Origin: CAZSTA01 sp964609495 [NCBI: uncultured bacterium]
Lineage (GTDB): Bacteria; CAZSTA01
DNA length: 17,923 nt
NCBI GenBank assembly: GCA_964609495.1
Contig: CAZSTA010000062.1
Coordinates: 1 to 17,923 of the forward strand
Reading direction: 5' to 3'
This document shows, in pieces, positions 1 through 7,328 of the stretch. Positions within the stretch are counted from its first letter, which is position 1. Each line of letters begins with the position of its first letter. Position numbers and translations under genes: made by a program. The notes under the pieces are model-generated. The model saw only the letters and a program-made list of their open reading frames with translations. It was not told the origin of the DNA and searched no databases.

Positions 1-225
1 CATATATCTAAAAATTTAACACACTCTTTATATATACCAGGGTTTAGCGAAAGATCGACGAACTTTTTGGGGCTTGACGTGCTTATTGACGAGCTTAAAA
101 AGTATAATTTTAAGTTTGATGTGACAGTCCACTGGGAAGATAATTTTGGAAAGCCTTATGAAAATCTATGTCAGATAGATCTACATGAATATCTCCGAAT
201 TTTAAAGTATAAAGAGAGGAGGTAA
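1..225 (+). CDS. 3' end of an unidentified gene (partial)
   Basis: The frame is open from the first base of the window and ends at TAA 223-225, giving the last 74 residues of a protein that starts outside. The tail is rich in aromatic and charged residues (for example LIDELKKYNFKFDVTVHWED and QIDLHEYLRILKYKERR). I recognise no family or motif in it. It is taken as real coding sequence because it is continuously open, its codons are sensible, and its last codons contain the GAGGAGG ribosome site of the next small ORF, as in a translationally coupled pair. The function is unknown. Confidence 0.6.
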   Translation, partial: HISKNLTHSLYIPGFSERSTNFLGLDVLIDELKKYNFKFDVTVHWEDNFGKPYENLCQIDLHEYLRILKYKERR

Positions 226-230
226 AACTA

Positions 231-317
231 ATGAATCAGAAGATAGAAGAGCTACAAAAGGAGAACGAGGTTTTAAAGGAGATAATTGATAATTATCGCA
301 CAACAGAAGAAAAATAA
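231..317 (+). CDS. 28-residue leucine-zipper-like microprotein
   Basis: ATG at 231 lies 8 nt after a strong GAGGAGG site (216-222) that sits inside the end of the upstream gene, so the two look translationally coupled. The peptide starts MNQKIEELQKENEVLKEI and ends TTEEK. It shows a clean heptad pattern: I5, N12 and I19 at 'a' positions, and L8, L15 and Y22 at 'd' positions, with charged residues elsewhere. That predicts a short amphipathic helix able to form a coiled coil, possibly with a partner protein. There is no signal peptide or membrane segment. It is too short to assign to a family. It could still be a chance ORF, but the ribosome site and the heptads argue for a real gene. Confidence 0.5.
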   Translation: MNQKIEELQKENEVLKEIIDNYRTTEEK

Positions 318-340
318 CATTAATTATTTGTATAAGCCTA

Positions 341-369
341 TTGACTTTCTATCTCATATCTGTAATAAT
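341..369 (+). promoter_or_regulatory. Putative sigma70-type promoter for the PP2C gene
   Basis: TTGACT at 341-346 is followed after 17 nt by AATAAT at 364-369, with a TG at 361-362 forming an extended -10. It lies about 90 nt upstream of the phosphatase start. The match is moderate and was found by eye only. Confidence 0.45.
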
Positions 370-460
370 TTCTATTGATGGAGGGACAAGAGCCGATTAT
401 TTGTTATCACAGAATCGCTGATATGGATAACTATGGTTATCTCTCAAAGGGGATGAATAT

Positions 461-1381
461 ATGGGAAGGTCAGGATCAAGATTAGCCCTTAAGGTTGGAT
501 ATATCTCCAGACCAAAGCCGGGGAAGGAAATTAATGAGGATAAGTGTTCATTTTTGGCTTCCAGATCCTCTGGGGATGGCTTATTTATAGTCGCTGATGG
601 GATAGGAGGACATCGGGCGGGAGAGATCGCCAGCCAAATAGCGGTAGATGTTATAAGAAATTATATCGTTAGTAAGCTCTTTCCTGAAGCTATAAAGAAG
701 ACCACTCCAATTATTAAGGTCAATAAATCCGTAGAGATGCTTAATGTCGAGACAGAACCATTGGCTGAGGAAGAGAAGAAAGAAATCTCATCCGGTCGGG
801 GGGATATATTTGAGACCGTAAAGCTAAGCCCCTCAGAGTTGGAGAGAAAAGAATTAAGGGTAGTTGTTAAAGCTATAGAAAAAGCTAATACCGCAATTTA
901 TAATTATGCTCAGAAAAACCTTGAAACTAAGGGAATGGGAAGTACAGCCACCGTTGTTCTCATTAAAGATAGGATAGCTTATATCGGCAATGTAGGAGAT
1001 AGCAGAACCTACTTTATAAGCAACAATAATCAAATGCTGAGATTAACTAAAGATCATTCTTTAGTAGAAAGGCTGGTAGATATTGGGCAGTTGAGTCCTC
1101 AAGATGCTTTGGATTTTCCCCAGCGAAACGTCATATATCGTTCTCTCGGACATAATCCAGATACTCAAATCGATAATTTTATCCAACTTTTTCGTCCGGG
1201 TGACAAGTTTCTCCTCTGTTCCGACGGACTCCCCGCCACCTTGAGCGATGAGCAGATATTAAAGATAGTATCCACTACTCCAGATCCTAGGAAGGCTTGC
1301 CAGAAGTTGTTATATATAGCTAATAAATCGGGTAGAGATGATGATTTCACGGTTATAATAGTTGACATAACTACCAGATAA
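461..1381 (+). CDS. PP2C-family serine/threonine protein phosphatase
   Basis: This is a cytosolic, metal-dependent protein phosphatase (PPM/PP2C fold) of 306 residues, with no membrane segment or extra sensor domain. Family motifs appear in order: NED at 25-27, VADGIGGH at 44-51 (metal-binding Asp46/Gly47), GSTATVVL and GNVGDSR in the middle, KDHSL, CSDGL at 253-257 (Asp255) and GRDDDFTV at 291-298. The usual DN pair of the last motif reads DD here. Between the first metal motif and the core there is a Lys/Glu-rich insert (about residues 70-130), longer than in minimal bacterial forms. The start ATG follows an AAAGGGG site at 447-453. Such enzymes usually reverse Ser/Thr kinase signalling, but no kinase is in the window. 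The gene stands alone and converges on the CobW gene with only 10 nt between stops. Confidence 0.93.
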   Translation: MGRSGSRLALKVGYISRPKPGKEINEDKCSFLASRSSGDGLFIVADGIGGHRAGEIASQIAVDVIRNYIVSKLFPEAIKKTTPIIKVNKSVEMLNVETEPLAEEEKKEISSGRGDIFETVKLSPSELERKELRVVVKAIEKANTAIYNYAQKNLETKGMGSTATVVLIKDRIAYIGNVGDSRTYFISNNNQMLRLTKDHSLVERLVDIGQLSPQDALDFPQRNVIYRSLGHNPDTQIDNFIQLFRPGDKFLLCSDGLPATLSDEQILKIVSTTPDPRKACQKLLYIANKSGRDDDFTVIIVDITTR

Positions 1382-1391
1382 TAAGGCTCTT

Positions 1392-2297
1392 CTATTCTCC
1401 ATAATTTGATAGCGCCTGCTTAATATCGTCTCTTTTCAATTCCTTGCCCATAATTACCAACATATACCTTTTCCCAGCATAGGGCTTAAAGTCTATCTCT
1501 CCCATAGTATAATCGACTTGGAATTTACCTTCATCAGTTCTAACGAAGCCCTTAGCTCTGATTATCCTTCCGAATTCGCCAGAATCGAATCTCTTCAGTA
1601 CCTCTTTAAGATAAGCTAGAGGAAGTTCATGGAGATCCACCGATAGCGATTCCACACCCATCTCCGTATCAGTATCTCGAACAGATTTGGGAATAGCTTT
1701 CTTCGCTGGAGGTTGGATATTTCCCAAGAGAAGCTCTGGTGTTATCTGACAGAAAGTAGTAGTATAAATAGCCGCGATGGGATTTAGTTGGCGCACCTCC
1801 TCTACCACCTTCCGAATATCATTCTCCTCAACTAGATCAGCTTTATTGACGATCACCGGATCAGCTTTTGCTATCTGCTCAACAAGAAGCGGTTCAAAGT
1901 CCTCCTTTATCACCTCGAAGCGACTCGCATCCACAATAGTTATGATAGTATCGATATAGGCAAAGGAGGAGGTAGAGGTATAGGTGAAGACTTCCTCTAT
2001 ACGCTCTGGGATAGCGACCCCTGTCGGTTCTATTATTAATCTTTCTGGTTGCCACTTCTGATAAATCTCCTCCATAACCTTGATGAAATCCCCTCTTACA
2101 GAACAGCAGATACAACCCGAGGTTAACTCCTCAACGAACAGATTATCACTAGCTAAGATCTCTCCATCGACCCCTATCTCTCCCAACTCGTTAACCAAGA
2201 TAGCCACTTTTTGCTCAGGAGCTATCAAAGGGACGAGATAACGAATAAAGGTAGTCTTACCCGAGCCAAGAAAACCATATACAATTGTAACCTTCAT
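1392..2297 (-). CDS. CobW/CobW-like P-loop GTPase (G3E family metallochaperone)
   Basis: The protein has the G3E GTPase layout: Walker A GFLGSGKTT near the N-terminus, the metal-binding CxCC motif in SGCICCSVRGD, Walker B/switch EPTGVA, and the NKADL guanine-specificity motif. A C-terminal CobW_C-like domain follows (about residues 205-301). Family members insert or traffic metals such as Co, Zn or Ni into target proteins using GTP; which metal is not shown here. I chose ATG at 2297 (protein begins MKVTIVYGFLG, 301 residues) because it sits just after AAAGGTAAG and places the P-loop at the usual distance. An in-frame TTG at 2333 would add 12 residues and overlap the methyltransferase. It is the last gene of the leftward run. 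Confidence 0.9.
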   Translation of the reverse strand: MKVTIVYGFLGSGKTTFIRYLVPLIAPEQKVAILVNELGEIGVDGEILASDNLFVEELTSGCICCSVRGDFIKVMEEIYQKWQPERLIIEPTGVAIPERIEEVFTYTSTSSFAYIDTIITIVDASRFEVIKEDFEPLLVEQIAKADPVIVNKADLVEENDIRKVVEEVRQLNPIAAIYTTTFCQITPELLLGNIQPPAKKAIPKSVRDTDTEMGVESLSVDLHELPLAYLKEVLKRFDSGEFGRIIRAKGFVRTDEGKFQVDYTMGEIDFKPYAGKRYMLVIMGKELKRDDIKQALSNYGE

Positions 2298-2310
2298 CTT
2301 ACCTTTCAAC

Positions 2311-3291
2311 TCAATTACTCTCCTTTTTCGCAACGAAAGCCCCGCTCAATTTACGAACCCTGAATTTCCCCCTCTCATCTATTATCCCCTGCACGATATC
2401 CACCACGCAATCATATAGACTATCGAGCTTCGCAGGATCTCTCAGAGCATCTCTATAGACTCTAGAAGTTGTATAGTAATCCATAAAAGGCTTAGGATCT
2501 CCGAATTCCAGAGCATCAGGGAAAGGAAAGGTCTCCACTTGAGAGAAATATCTTTCGATATATTCCCTTCCGTTCTCCAAATTGAAACGATAGAAACCAA
2601 ATGGTATTGAGATCGGTGTAAGTTGGCTATCTGAGAAGTTAGCCAGAGCCTCTTTATGAACCTGACGTATTTCCTCATAACTAGTCTCACTCCCAGTTGT
2701 AGCCAGAAAGGTTCCTCCCTTCCTCAACACTCTGGACATCTCTCCGATAGCTTTAGGGATATCGGGAACATGATAGAGCATAAAATTAGCCATAACAACA
2801 TCGAAACTTTCATCTCTAAAGGGGATGCTTTCCGCATCTCCTCTGGTGAATTTCACTTTCCCCTTCGCAGATTCGAGTTGCTGGATCGCTTTATTCATAA
2901 CCCCTATTGAGATATCCATCCCGATGGCTAATCCCTTACTGTTCAGTTGAGCGATAACTGGAGTGAGAAAGTTACCCGTGCCACAGCCAACATCTAGGAG
3001 ATATTCATCGCCTTCTAATTCGAGTAGGTTGACAGTCCAAGAGACAAAATCGTCCTTTCGGACGCTATATCTCTTATGGGTCAATATCCTGGTGCTTAAT
3101 TCCTTATCCCTTCCATAAAGCGTCTCTTGAACAAATCTCTTATCCCAATAGCGCTTATCAGATGAATTTTCTACTTCAGAAGATCTAGCAACATCTGAGC
3201 GTTCTTGGCGGCTTTTCCCTGATAGTGATTGTTGGCGAACACGAATGTCTTCTTGGTTTCTTTCTCGAGGGCCTCTATCTTCGGTATCCAC
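2311..3291 (-). CDS. Class I SAM-dependent methyltransferase (UbiE/type 11-like), start uncertain
   Basis: This is a Rossmann-fold methyltransferase. SAM-binding motif I is LLDVGCGTGN (about residues 98-107 from the GTG at 3291). A post-motif DAESIPF...SFDVVMANFMLYH and a VLRKGGTFLATT strand are typical of Methyltransf_11/UbiE-like enzymes. The substrate is not predictable; small molecules are usual for the family. The start is a problem. The in-frame GTG at 3291 overlaps the DUF72 gene by 121 nt. The only other standard start is TTG at 3084, which removes the family-like DKRYWDKRFVQETLYG segment and has a poor ribosome site. No ATG, GTG or TTG lies near the DUF72 stop. The open frame is given here, and residues 1-40 are probably not native. 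Confidence 0.85.
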   Translation of the reverse strand: MDTEDRGPRERNQEDIRVRQQSLSGKSRQERSDVARSSEVENSSDKRYWDKRFVQETLYGRDKELSTRILTHKRYSVRKDDFVSWTVNLLELEGDEYLLDVGCGTGNFLTPVIAQLNSKGLAIGMDISIGVMNKAIQQLESAKGKVKFTRGDAESIPFRDESFDVVMANFMLYHVPDIPKAIGEMSRVLRKGGTFLATTGSETSYEEIRQVHKEALANFSDSQLTPISIPFGFYRFNLENGREYIERYFSQVETFPFPDALEFGDPKPFMDYYTTSRVYRDALRDPAKLDSLYDCVVDIVQGIIDERGKFRVRKLSGAFVAKKESN

Positions 3292-3938
3292 TCCTTTAGC
3301 TCCTCCTCGCTATATAGATAGTCGTAACGTTCCCAAGCCTCCTTATGATGCCACCACTTAGCGGCGTTTCTTCCGTGAAAGCGCACATAACCGATATCGG
3401 AGGTAGCCCTAGCTATTGGTGGTATCAACCCCTTCAAGCGCGGCTCATCAACGCAACAGAATCCCAATCCATTCTTCCCTAGGAACTCGAATACATCATC
3501 GTTGACCCACTCCGCGTTTCTGAACTCGATAACGGTTGAGATATCTCCTATTCGCTCCTTAAACTTCGATATATAATCCTGATTTTCGGGAGCATATTTG
3601 AAGGACCAAGGGAACTGAGCGAGAACACAGCCGAAAACCTGGGCCTCGAAGAGGGGTTGTAGCGACTCTTTGAAAGCCTCGAAGACATTCGCGTTATCCT
3701 CTCTCTCGTGGGTCATCTCCTTATTAGCTTTCATCACAAACTCAACTCTTCTCTCCGATTTCTTCACCATCCGTTCCACGTTTTGGGGAGACATAACTCG
3801 ATAATAGGTGGAGTTGATCTCCACAGCGGGAAAGAGTTTGGAGTAGTAACTTAGCATCTCCCCTGCTTTTATACCTTCAGGATAAACATATCCCTTCCAA
3901 TCCTTATAGGAGAAGCCCGATGTCCCAATGAGAATCAT
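3171..3938 (-). CDS. DUF72 (YecE-like) TIM-barrel protein
   Basis: The 255-residue protein is full length for DUF72. It begins with the family signature ILIGTSGFSYKDWKGYVYPEG, followed by INSTYYR (EINSTYYR region), the AQFPWSFKY stretch, a VIEFRNAEW strand, VRFHGRN and the C-terminal FANNHYQGKAAKNA signature. The family has a TIM-barrel fold with a conserved pocket. Its biochemical role is unsettled, so no reaction is claimed. It is probably cytosolic. ATG 3938 follows GGGAG by 9 nt, and the gap to the upstream lipoprotein gene is 18 nt, which supports co-transcription. The C-terminus matches the normal family end, so the overlap with the methyltransferase frame is not caused by a truncation of this gene. 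Confidence 0.92.
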   Translation of the reverse strand: MILIGTSGFSYKDWKGYVYPEGIKAGEMLSYYSKLFPAVEINSTYYRVMSPQNVERMVKKSERRVEFVMKANKEMTHEREDNANVFEAFKESLQPLFEAQVFGCVLAQFPWSFKYAPENQDYISKFKERIGDISTVIEFRNAEWVNDDVFEFLGKNGLGFCCVDEPRLKGLIPPIARATSDIGYVRFHGRNAAKWWHHKEAWERYDYLYSEEELKEWIPKIEALEKETKKTFVFANNHYQGKAAKNAQMLLDLLK

Positions 3939-3956
3939 CTATATCATCTCCCATCT

Positions 3957-5501
3957 TCAATCTACGGTAAATGTTATCGATACCGGAGGCTGTTCTGTAT
4001 TCCCCGCACTATCTCTTGCCATAACCGAGAAGGTATGAGTCCCCTTAGTCAAGCTGGAGAGAAAATATTTCTTAGTGGTATTAGTGGTGAAGGGCGACCA
4101 GCTCTGGCCATCCAATTTGTAGGAGAAGGCGATCTCCTCCGGATCGCTCAAGTTATCCTGACCATACCAGGTGAAGATCACCTCGGTGGAGGTCTTACTC
4201 ATATCCAAAGTGGTCTGGGGAGGGGTTGTGTCTATGACGAACGTCCACTCCGCCGGGGTCTGCTCCTCATTTCCAGCTTGATCTATAGCCCTCACTGAGA
4301 ACTTATGTTGCCCCTCACTCACCTCGGGATAGGTTATCGCGGTCTCCTTCACATAACCGGGAGAAGTATCTACATCTAGCTTATAGAAGTATCTCAAGTC
4401 AGCCGCATCCGAGACGTTATCCCTTCCGCTCCATTCAAACCTGACTTCAGTCGCTACATTGCTGATGGCAGGAGGGAACATAGTTAAATCAGTCTCGGGA
4501 GGAGTGGTATCAACGTAGAAGGATCGCCAAACAGAAGGAGATACGTTTCCCACTTCATCTCTAGCTGCTACTGCGAAATCATGCCTTCCATCGGATAAGC
4601 CTTCCAACTGCATAGATGTGTCGGGAAGTGGCTTGCTCCAGTCTCCACCATCAAGCTGGGTATAATAGAGTAATTTCGAAGTTGGAGTGAGGTTGTCGCT
4701 ACCTGTCCAAGTGAAGGATAGGGTATTATAGGCGATAATAGCTCCCGCTTCAGGCCCACCGATTATAGTCACTGTAGGAGGAATAGTATCAACATAGAAC
4801 GTTCTTTTAGGAGGATTAGGATCGATATTTCCCTCCTTATCGATCGCGGCTACCGAGAATTGATGACGTCCGCTTACCAGATCGGTGAACTTCCAAGAGG
4901 TTTGGGAGGTGACGACAGTCTTACTGGGATCTTGCGTATCAGGAGTTATCCTGTAGGTCAATTCTGAAGTAGGAGTGGTATCATCCTGCCCTGTCCAAGT
5001 AAAGGTGAAGGTGGTCTGTTTATATTTACCTCCATTCTCCGGACCACTGAGTATAGTAGTTGTTGGAGGTTTAGAGCCACCATTAGGCACATTAATGGTA
5101 TAGATAGTAGTCTTAGCCGTATTTCCCTGGTTATCCTTAGCTTCTATATAATATTCTAAGCCAGCAGTAGTTACTTCTTCGCCAGGAATAGTAGCTGTGT
5201 ACTGATCTCCGCCTACAGCGGTCATATTCTTCTCCTTAAAAGGTTCAGAGTTCGCAGAAGCACCTTCTCCTTTCTTATAGAATAGAGATGCGCTCTTAAC
5301 TCCGCTCTTATCATCCGTGATTATCGCGCTGATCGTTATCGGGGTTCCTGAGGTCCCCGTAGTCACTGGAGTATGGTTTATAACCGGGGGTTTAGTATCT
5401 CCTCCAGAACTACCACCTCCTTTCTCACAACCGATGATCGTGAGAACGATTAAAGCGGATATCGATAAAGACAAACCGACCAACTTCGCAAATTTAGACA
5501 T
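3957..5501 (-). CDS. Lipoprotein with about five Ig-like/FN3-like repeats
   Basis: The N-terminus is a lipoprotein signal: MSKFAKLVGL, a hydrophobic stretch, and lipobox IIGC with Cys25, then a Gly/Ser linker. The rest is all beta-rich modules of about 85-105 residues. The first (about 36-140) has TDDKSGVKSASLFYKK and YYIEAKDNQGN. Four further modules (about 145-240, 241-330, 331-422, 423-514) share FTWTGxDNxxxxxxLxYxYKLD, then G-x-H-x-F-x-V-x-A-x-D-x-x-G-N and end in a F-x-V-D-T-x-P-P hinge. These resemble bacterial Ig-like surface modules. No catalytic domain is visible, so a binding, spacer or scaffold role at the outer surface is inferred. ATG 5501 follows AAGGAGG. It lies 33 nt after the PEGA gene and is likely in the same operon. 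Confidence 0.88.
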   Translation of the reverse strand: MSKFAKLVGLSLSISALIVLTIIGCEKGGGSSGGDTKPPVINHTPVTTGTSGTPITISAIITDDKSGVKSASLFYKKGEGASANSEPFKEKNMTAVGGDQYTATIPGEEVTTAGLEYYIEAKDNQGNTAKTTIYTINVPNGGSKPPTTTILSGPENGGKYKQTTFTFTWTGQDDTTPTSELTYRITPDTQDPSKTVVTSQTSWKFTDLVSGRHQFSVAAIDKEGNIDPNPPKRTFYVDTIPPTVTIIGGPEAGAIIAYNTLSFTWTGSDNLTPTSKLLYYTQLDGGDWSKPLPDTSMQLEGLSDGRHDFAVAARDEVGNVSPSVWRSFYVDTTPPETDLTMFPPAISNVATEVRFEWSGRDNVSDAADLRYFYKLDVDTSPGYVKETAITYPEVSEGQHKFSVRAIDQAGNEEQTPAEWTFVIDTTPPQTTLDMSKTSTEVIFTWYGQDNLSDPEEIAFSYKLDGQSWSPFTTNTTKKYFLSSLTKGTHTFSVMARDSAGNTEQPPVSITFTVD

Positions 5502-5534
5502 TTTGAACCTCCTTAGATTATATTTATCAAATCA

Positions 5535-6794
5535 TTATTCTCGTTTGAATAGATAGATATTATCCCACCAAGCCACCCCAGGAGTAACCACTAAATTTAT
5601 AGATAAAGTGGCACACTCAGGAGGAGTGATAAAGGAATGCGCATATTTAACAAAATCGGGTTGGCCGGGGTTAATAACAAAGGCTAATTCTCCCTCCTCA
5701 GCCCCTAAGATATTCCCATCTTTATCCTTGAAAACTATCGAGACTCTAGCCGAACAATCATCGCTCGTCATAGCATATAATGTCAAGGCATGAGCAGATC
5801 TAGGGTCACAATCTAAATCCTTTACAACCCTTATCTCATCTTCCCTGGAGTTGACCACTTTAAGAGAAGGAGCTTTCAAAAAGAAGATACTCCCATCTAA
5901 AGAAAGCGTTACCCCTTCATATTCAGTCGGAGTCCAACCTCCGGGTATTCCGATAGTGCTTTTATCTATCGAGAAGCCGGGATTAGGAATCAGGTTAGAG
6001 AGCTTTGAGGGAGCCATCTGTCCTAAAGCAACGATTTGAACCGCATCCCACCATATTATCCCTCCGGAGCTAATTAGACAAGGAGCCATGGAATAGGCGG
6101 TAGAGGGGGCAGTAAAGGTATGATAATAAAGGGTGAACTTATCGGTAACAGGAGGGATAAGCAATCCCTCTTCTTCAGGAATAGGCTCTCCATCCCTATC
6201 AAGGAATGATACGGAGAGCTTCGCCCCTGTTCCTTGAGTTTTAGCATAAGCTGATATCAGATAGATCATCTTGGGAATGCAGGTAGTATAATCCCCCTGA
6301 AGCTTGACCTCGTTAGAGTCAACACTAATCAATCTCAGCGAATGCAATCCCTGAGCACCTCCCAGCTCCAATTCGGCTTGGACCTCGTCTTTGTCATCAG
6401 CGACTATAGTCCAATGATCGGGCATCCCATTGTGATCTATATCCATCTCGAAGCCGGAATTCATAACCAAGTCTCCCCTCATCAATTCTATATCACCAAG
6501 CTTTTTAAGATGGGCATCGACTATCTCCGTTGTGGAGGGAGTGATATTTACTATCCCTAACCAGGGTTCATAACCCTCTTTATATATCTTTATAATATAT
6601 CTCCCAGCAGAAAGGATATACTCCGAGGGAAGAACTAGGAAAGGAGTCCTTCCTAGCAATTTGTCATTTATATATACCTCTGCCCCTGGAGGAATCGAAT
6701 TTATTATAGCTGAGCCATAATCCTTAGCCTCAACTAAACAGCTAACTGATACAGCTAAGATCAACATAATTATTATGCTATGTATTCTCCGCAT
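5535..6794 (-). CDS. Exported PEGA-domain protein with two carbohydrate-binding-like modules
   Basis: The predicted protein has 419 residues. MRRIHSIIIMLILAVSVSC plus LVEA forms a signal peptide, likely cut by signal peptidase I after VEA; a degenerate lipobox at SVSC is an alternative. A PEGA domain follows (about residues 26-95): SIPPGAEVYINDKLLGRTPF and GRYIIKIYKEGYEPW. Two beta-sandwich modules of CBM4/9-like type come next, each opening with a similar line (LVMNSGFEMDIDHNGMPDHW and LIPNPGFSIDK...GIPGGW) and closing with IIWWDAVQI or VAWWDNIYL. This suggests a cell-surface glycan- or wall-binding role, without catalysis. I chose ATG 6794 because AAAGGAGGT lies just upstream and because a promoter (6864-6892) lies inside the longer in-frame extension to 6923. 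First gene of the leftward operon. Confidence 0.85.
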   Translation of the reverse strand: MRRIHSIIIMLILAVSVSCLVEAKDYGSAIINSIPPGAEVYINDKLLGRTPFLVLPSEYILSAGRYIIKIYKEGYEPWLGIVNITPSTTEIVDAHLKKLGDIELMRGDLVMNSGFEMDIDHNGMPDHWTIVADDKDEVQAELELGGAQGLHSLRLISVDSNEVKLQGDYTTCIPKMIYLISAYAKTQGTGAKLSVSFLDRDGEPIPEEEGLLIPPVTDKFTLYYHTFTAPSTAYSMAPCLISSGGIIWWDAVQIVALGQMAPSKLSNLIPNPGFSIDKSTIGIPGGWTPTEYEGVTLSLDGSIFFLKAPSLKVVNSREDEIRVVKDLDCDPRSAHALTLYAMTSDDCSARVSIVFKDKDGNILGAEEGELAFVINPGQPDFVKYAHSFITPPECATLSINLVVTPGVAWWDNIYLFKRE

Positions 6795-6863
6795 TCGGGA
6801 CCTCCTTTTTCCAGTTAAATTATCATCTTCCCCTGTTTTATAAATCTTGATTATATCATATCT

Positions 6864-6892
6864 ATTATACCTCATTAGAGCATATCTTTCAA
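6864..6892 (-). promoter_or_regulatory. Sigma70-type promoter of the leftward PEGA operon
   Basis: On the minus strand TTGAAA (6892-6887) and a perfect TATAAT (6869-6864) are spaced by 17 nt. Transcription would begin near 6857, leaving a leader of about 60 nt before ATG 6794. It is divergent from the feo promoter, with only 38 nt between the two -35 boxes. Confidence 0.75.
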
Positions 6893-6930
6893 GAGGCTTC
6901 AAAATTTTTCTAATAATACCCAAAAATATC

Positions 6931-6959
6931 TTGACAAATATCTTATTATATGGTATAAT
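6931..6959 (+). promoter_or_regulatory. Consensus sigma70-type promoter of the feo operon
   Basis: TTGACA at 6931-6936 and TATAAT at 6954-6959 are both perfect and separated by 17 nt; a TGG before the -10 adds an extended element. Transcription should start near 6966, inside the Fur box. Confidence 0.85.
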
Positions 6960-6964
6960 AATTA

Positions 6965-6993
6965 ATATTGAAAATCATTATCATTTTCAATAT
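6965..6993 (+). promoter_or_regulatory. Fur box over the feo transcription start
   Basis: An 11-nt perfect inverted repeat (ATATTGAAAAT / ATTTTCAATAT) flanks a CATTATC core. The centre reads TGAAAATCATTATCA, one mismatch from the 7-1-7 Fur motif TGATAATnATTATCA, and the opposite strand gives a second, overlapping 7-1-7 match. Its place immediately downstream of a consensus -10 fits iron-dependent repression by Fur. No fur gene is in the window, so the regulator is inferred from the site. Confidence 0.85.
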
Positions 6994-7013
6994 GAGGAGT
7001 GAGTGAAGGTGAT

Positions 7014-7048
7014 TCTCCAGCGCTGGTAGTGATAAGGATGGCTGGAGA
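7014..7048 (+). promoter_or_regulatory. Hairpin in the long feo leader
   Basis: TCTCCAGC (7014-7021) pairs perfectly with GCTGGAGA (7041-7048) around a 19-nt loop. A second, mutually exclusive palindrome CCAGCGCTGG (7017-7026) uses the 5' arm. The feature lies in a leader of about 129 nt between the inferred start of transcription and the first feoA. No known riboswitch class is recognised. Confidence 0.35.
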
Positions 7049-7094
7049 TTCAGAGGGCAATAGTTCAACAGCTTCAAGAGGAGGTGAACGATAT

Positions 7095-7325
7095 ATGATA
7101 AAATTGCTCAGCGAGTTGAAACCTAAGGATAGGGGAGAGATAGTGAAAGTTAAGGGGGCTGGCTCGGTTCATCGTCGGATACTCGATATGGGGGTTATTA
7201 CAGGAGCGGTGATCGAAGTGCAAAAAGTTGCCCCTTTAGGCGACCCTATCGAGGTTAAGATCAAGGGTTATAATCTCTCATTACGCAAGTCAGAAGCTAA
7301 AAATATCGAAGTGAAGGTGGTTTAA
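7095..7325 (+). CDS. feoA: FeoA family protein (first copy)
   Basis: This 76-residue SH3-like protein belongs to the ferrous iron transport accessory family. It shows the FeoA pattern: LSELKPKDRGEIVKVKG, RRILDMGVITGAVIEVQKVAPLGDPIEV and GYNLSLRKSEAKNIEV. FeoA is thought to act in the cytoplasm on the FeoB G-domain or its assembly. The start ATG 7095 is chosen because a near-perfect AGGAGGTG (7079-7086) precedes it by 8 nt and the protein then begins at the normal FeoA position. An in-frame GTG at 6999 would add 32 residues of low-complexity, non-FeoA-like sequence read from the leader. It is the first gene of the operon, just 3 nt from the next feoA. Confidence 0.93.
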   Translation: MIKLLSELKPKDRGEIVKVKGAGSVHRRILDMGVITGAVIEVQKVAPLGDPIEVKIKGYNLSLRKSEAKNIEVKVV

Positions 7326-7328
7326 ACG

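Noticed and set aside
378-485. A 35-residue ORF (begins MEGQEPIICYHR) overlapping the start of the PP2C gene
   Set aside because: No ribosome site precedes its ATG, it overlaps the well-supported phosphatase start, and its composition shows no recognisable pattern.
6795-6923. N-terminal extension of the PEGA protein (43 residues before the signal peptide)
   Set aside because: A perfect promoter lies inside it, and a strong AAAGGAGGT with a signal peptide marks ATG 6794 as the start.
6999-7094. 32-residue N-terminal extension of the first FeoA
   Set aside because: It starts with GTG without a good ribosome site, is low-complexity and unlike FeoA, whereas AGGAGGTG points to ATG 7095.
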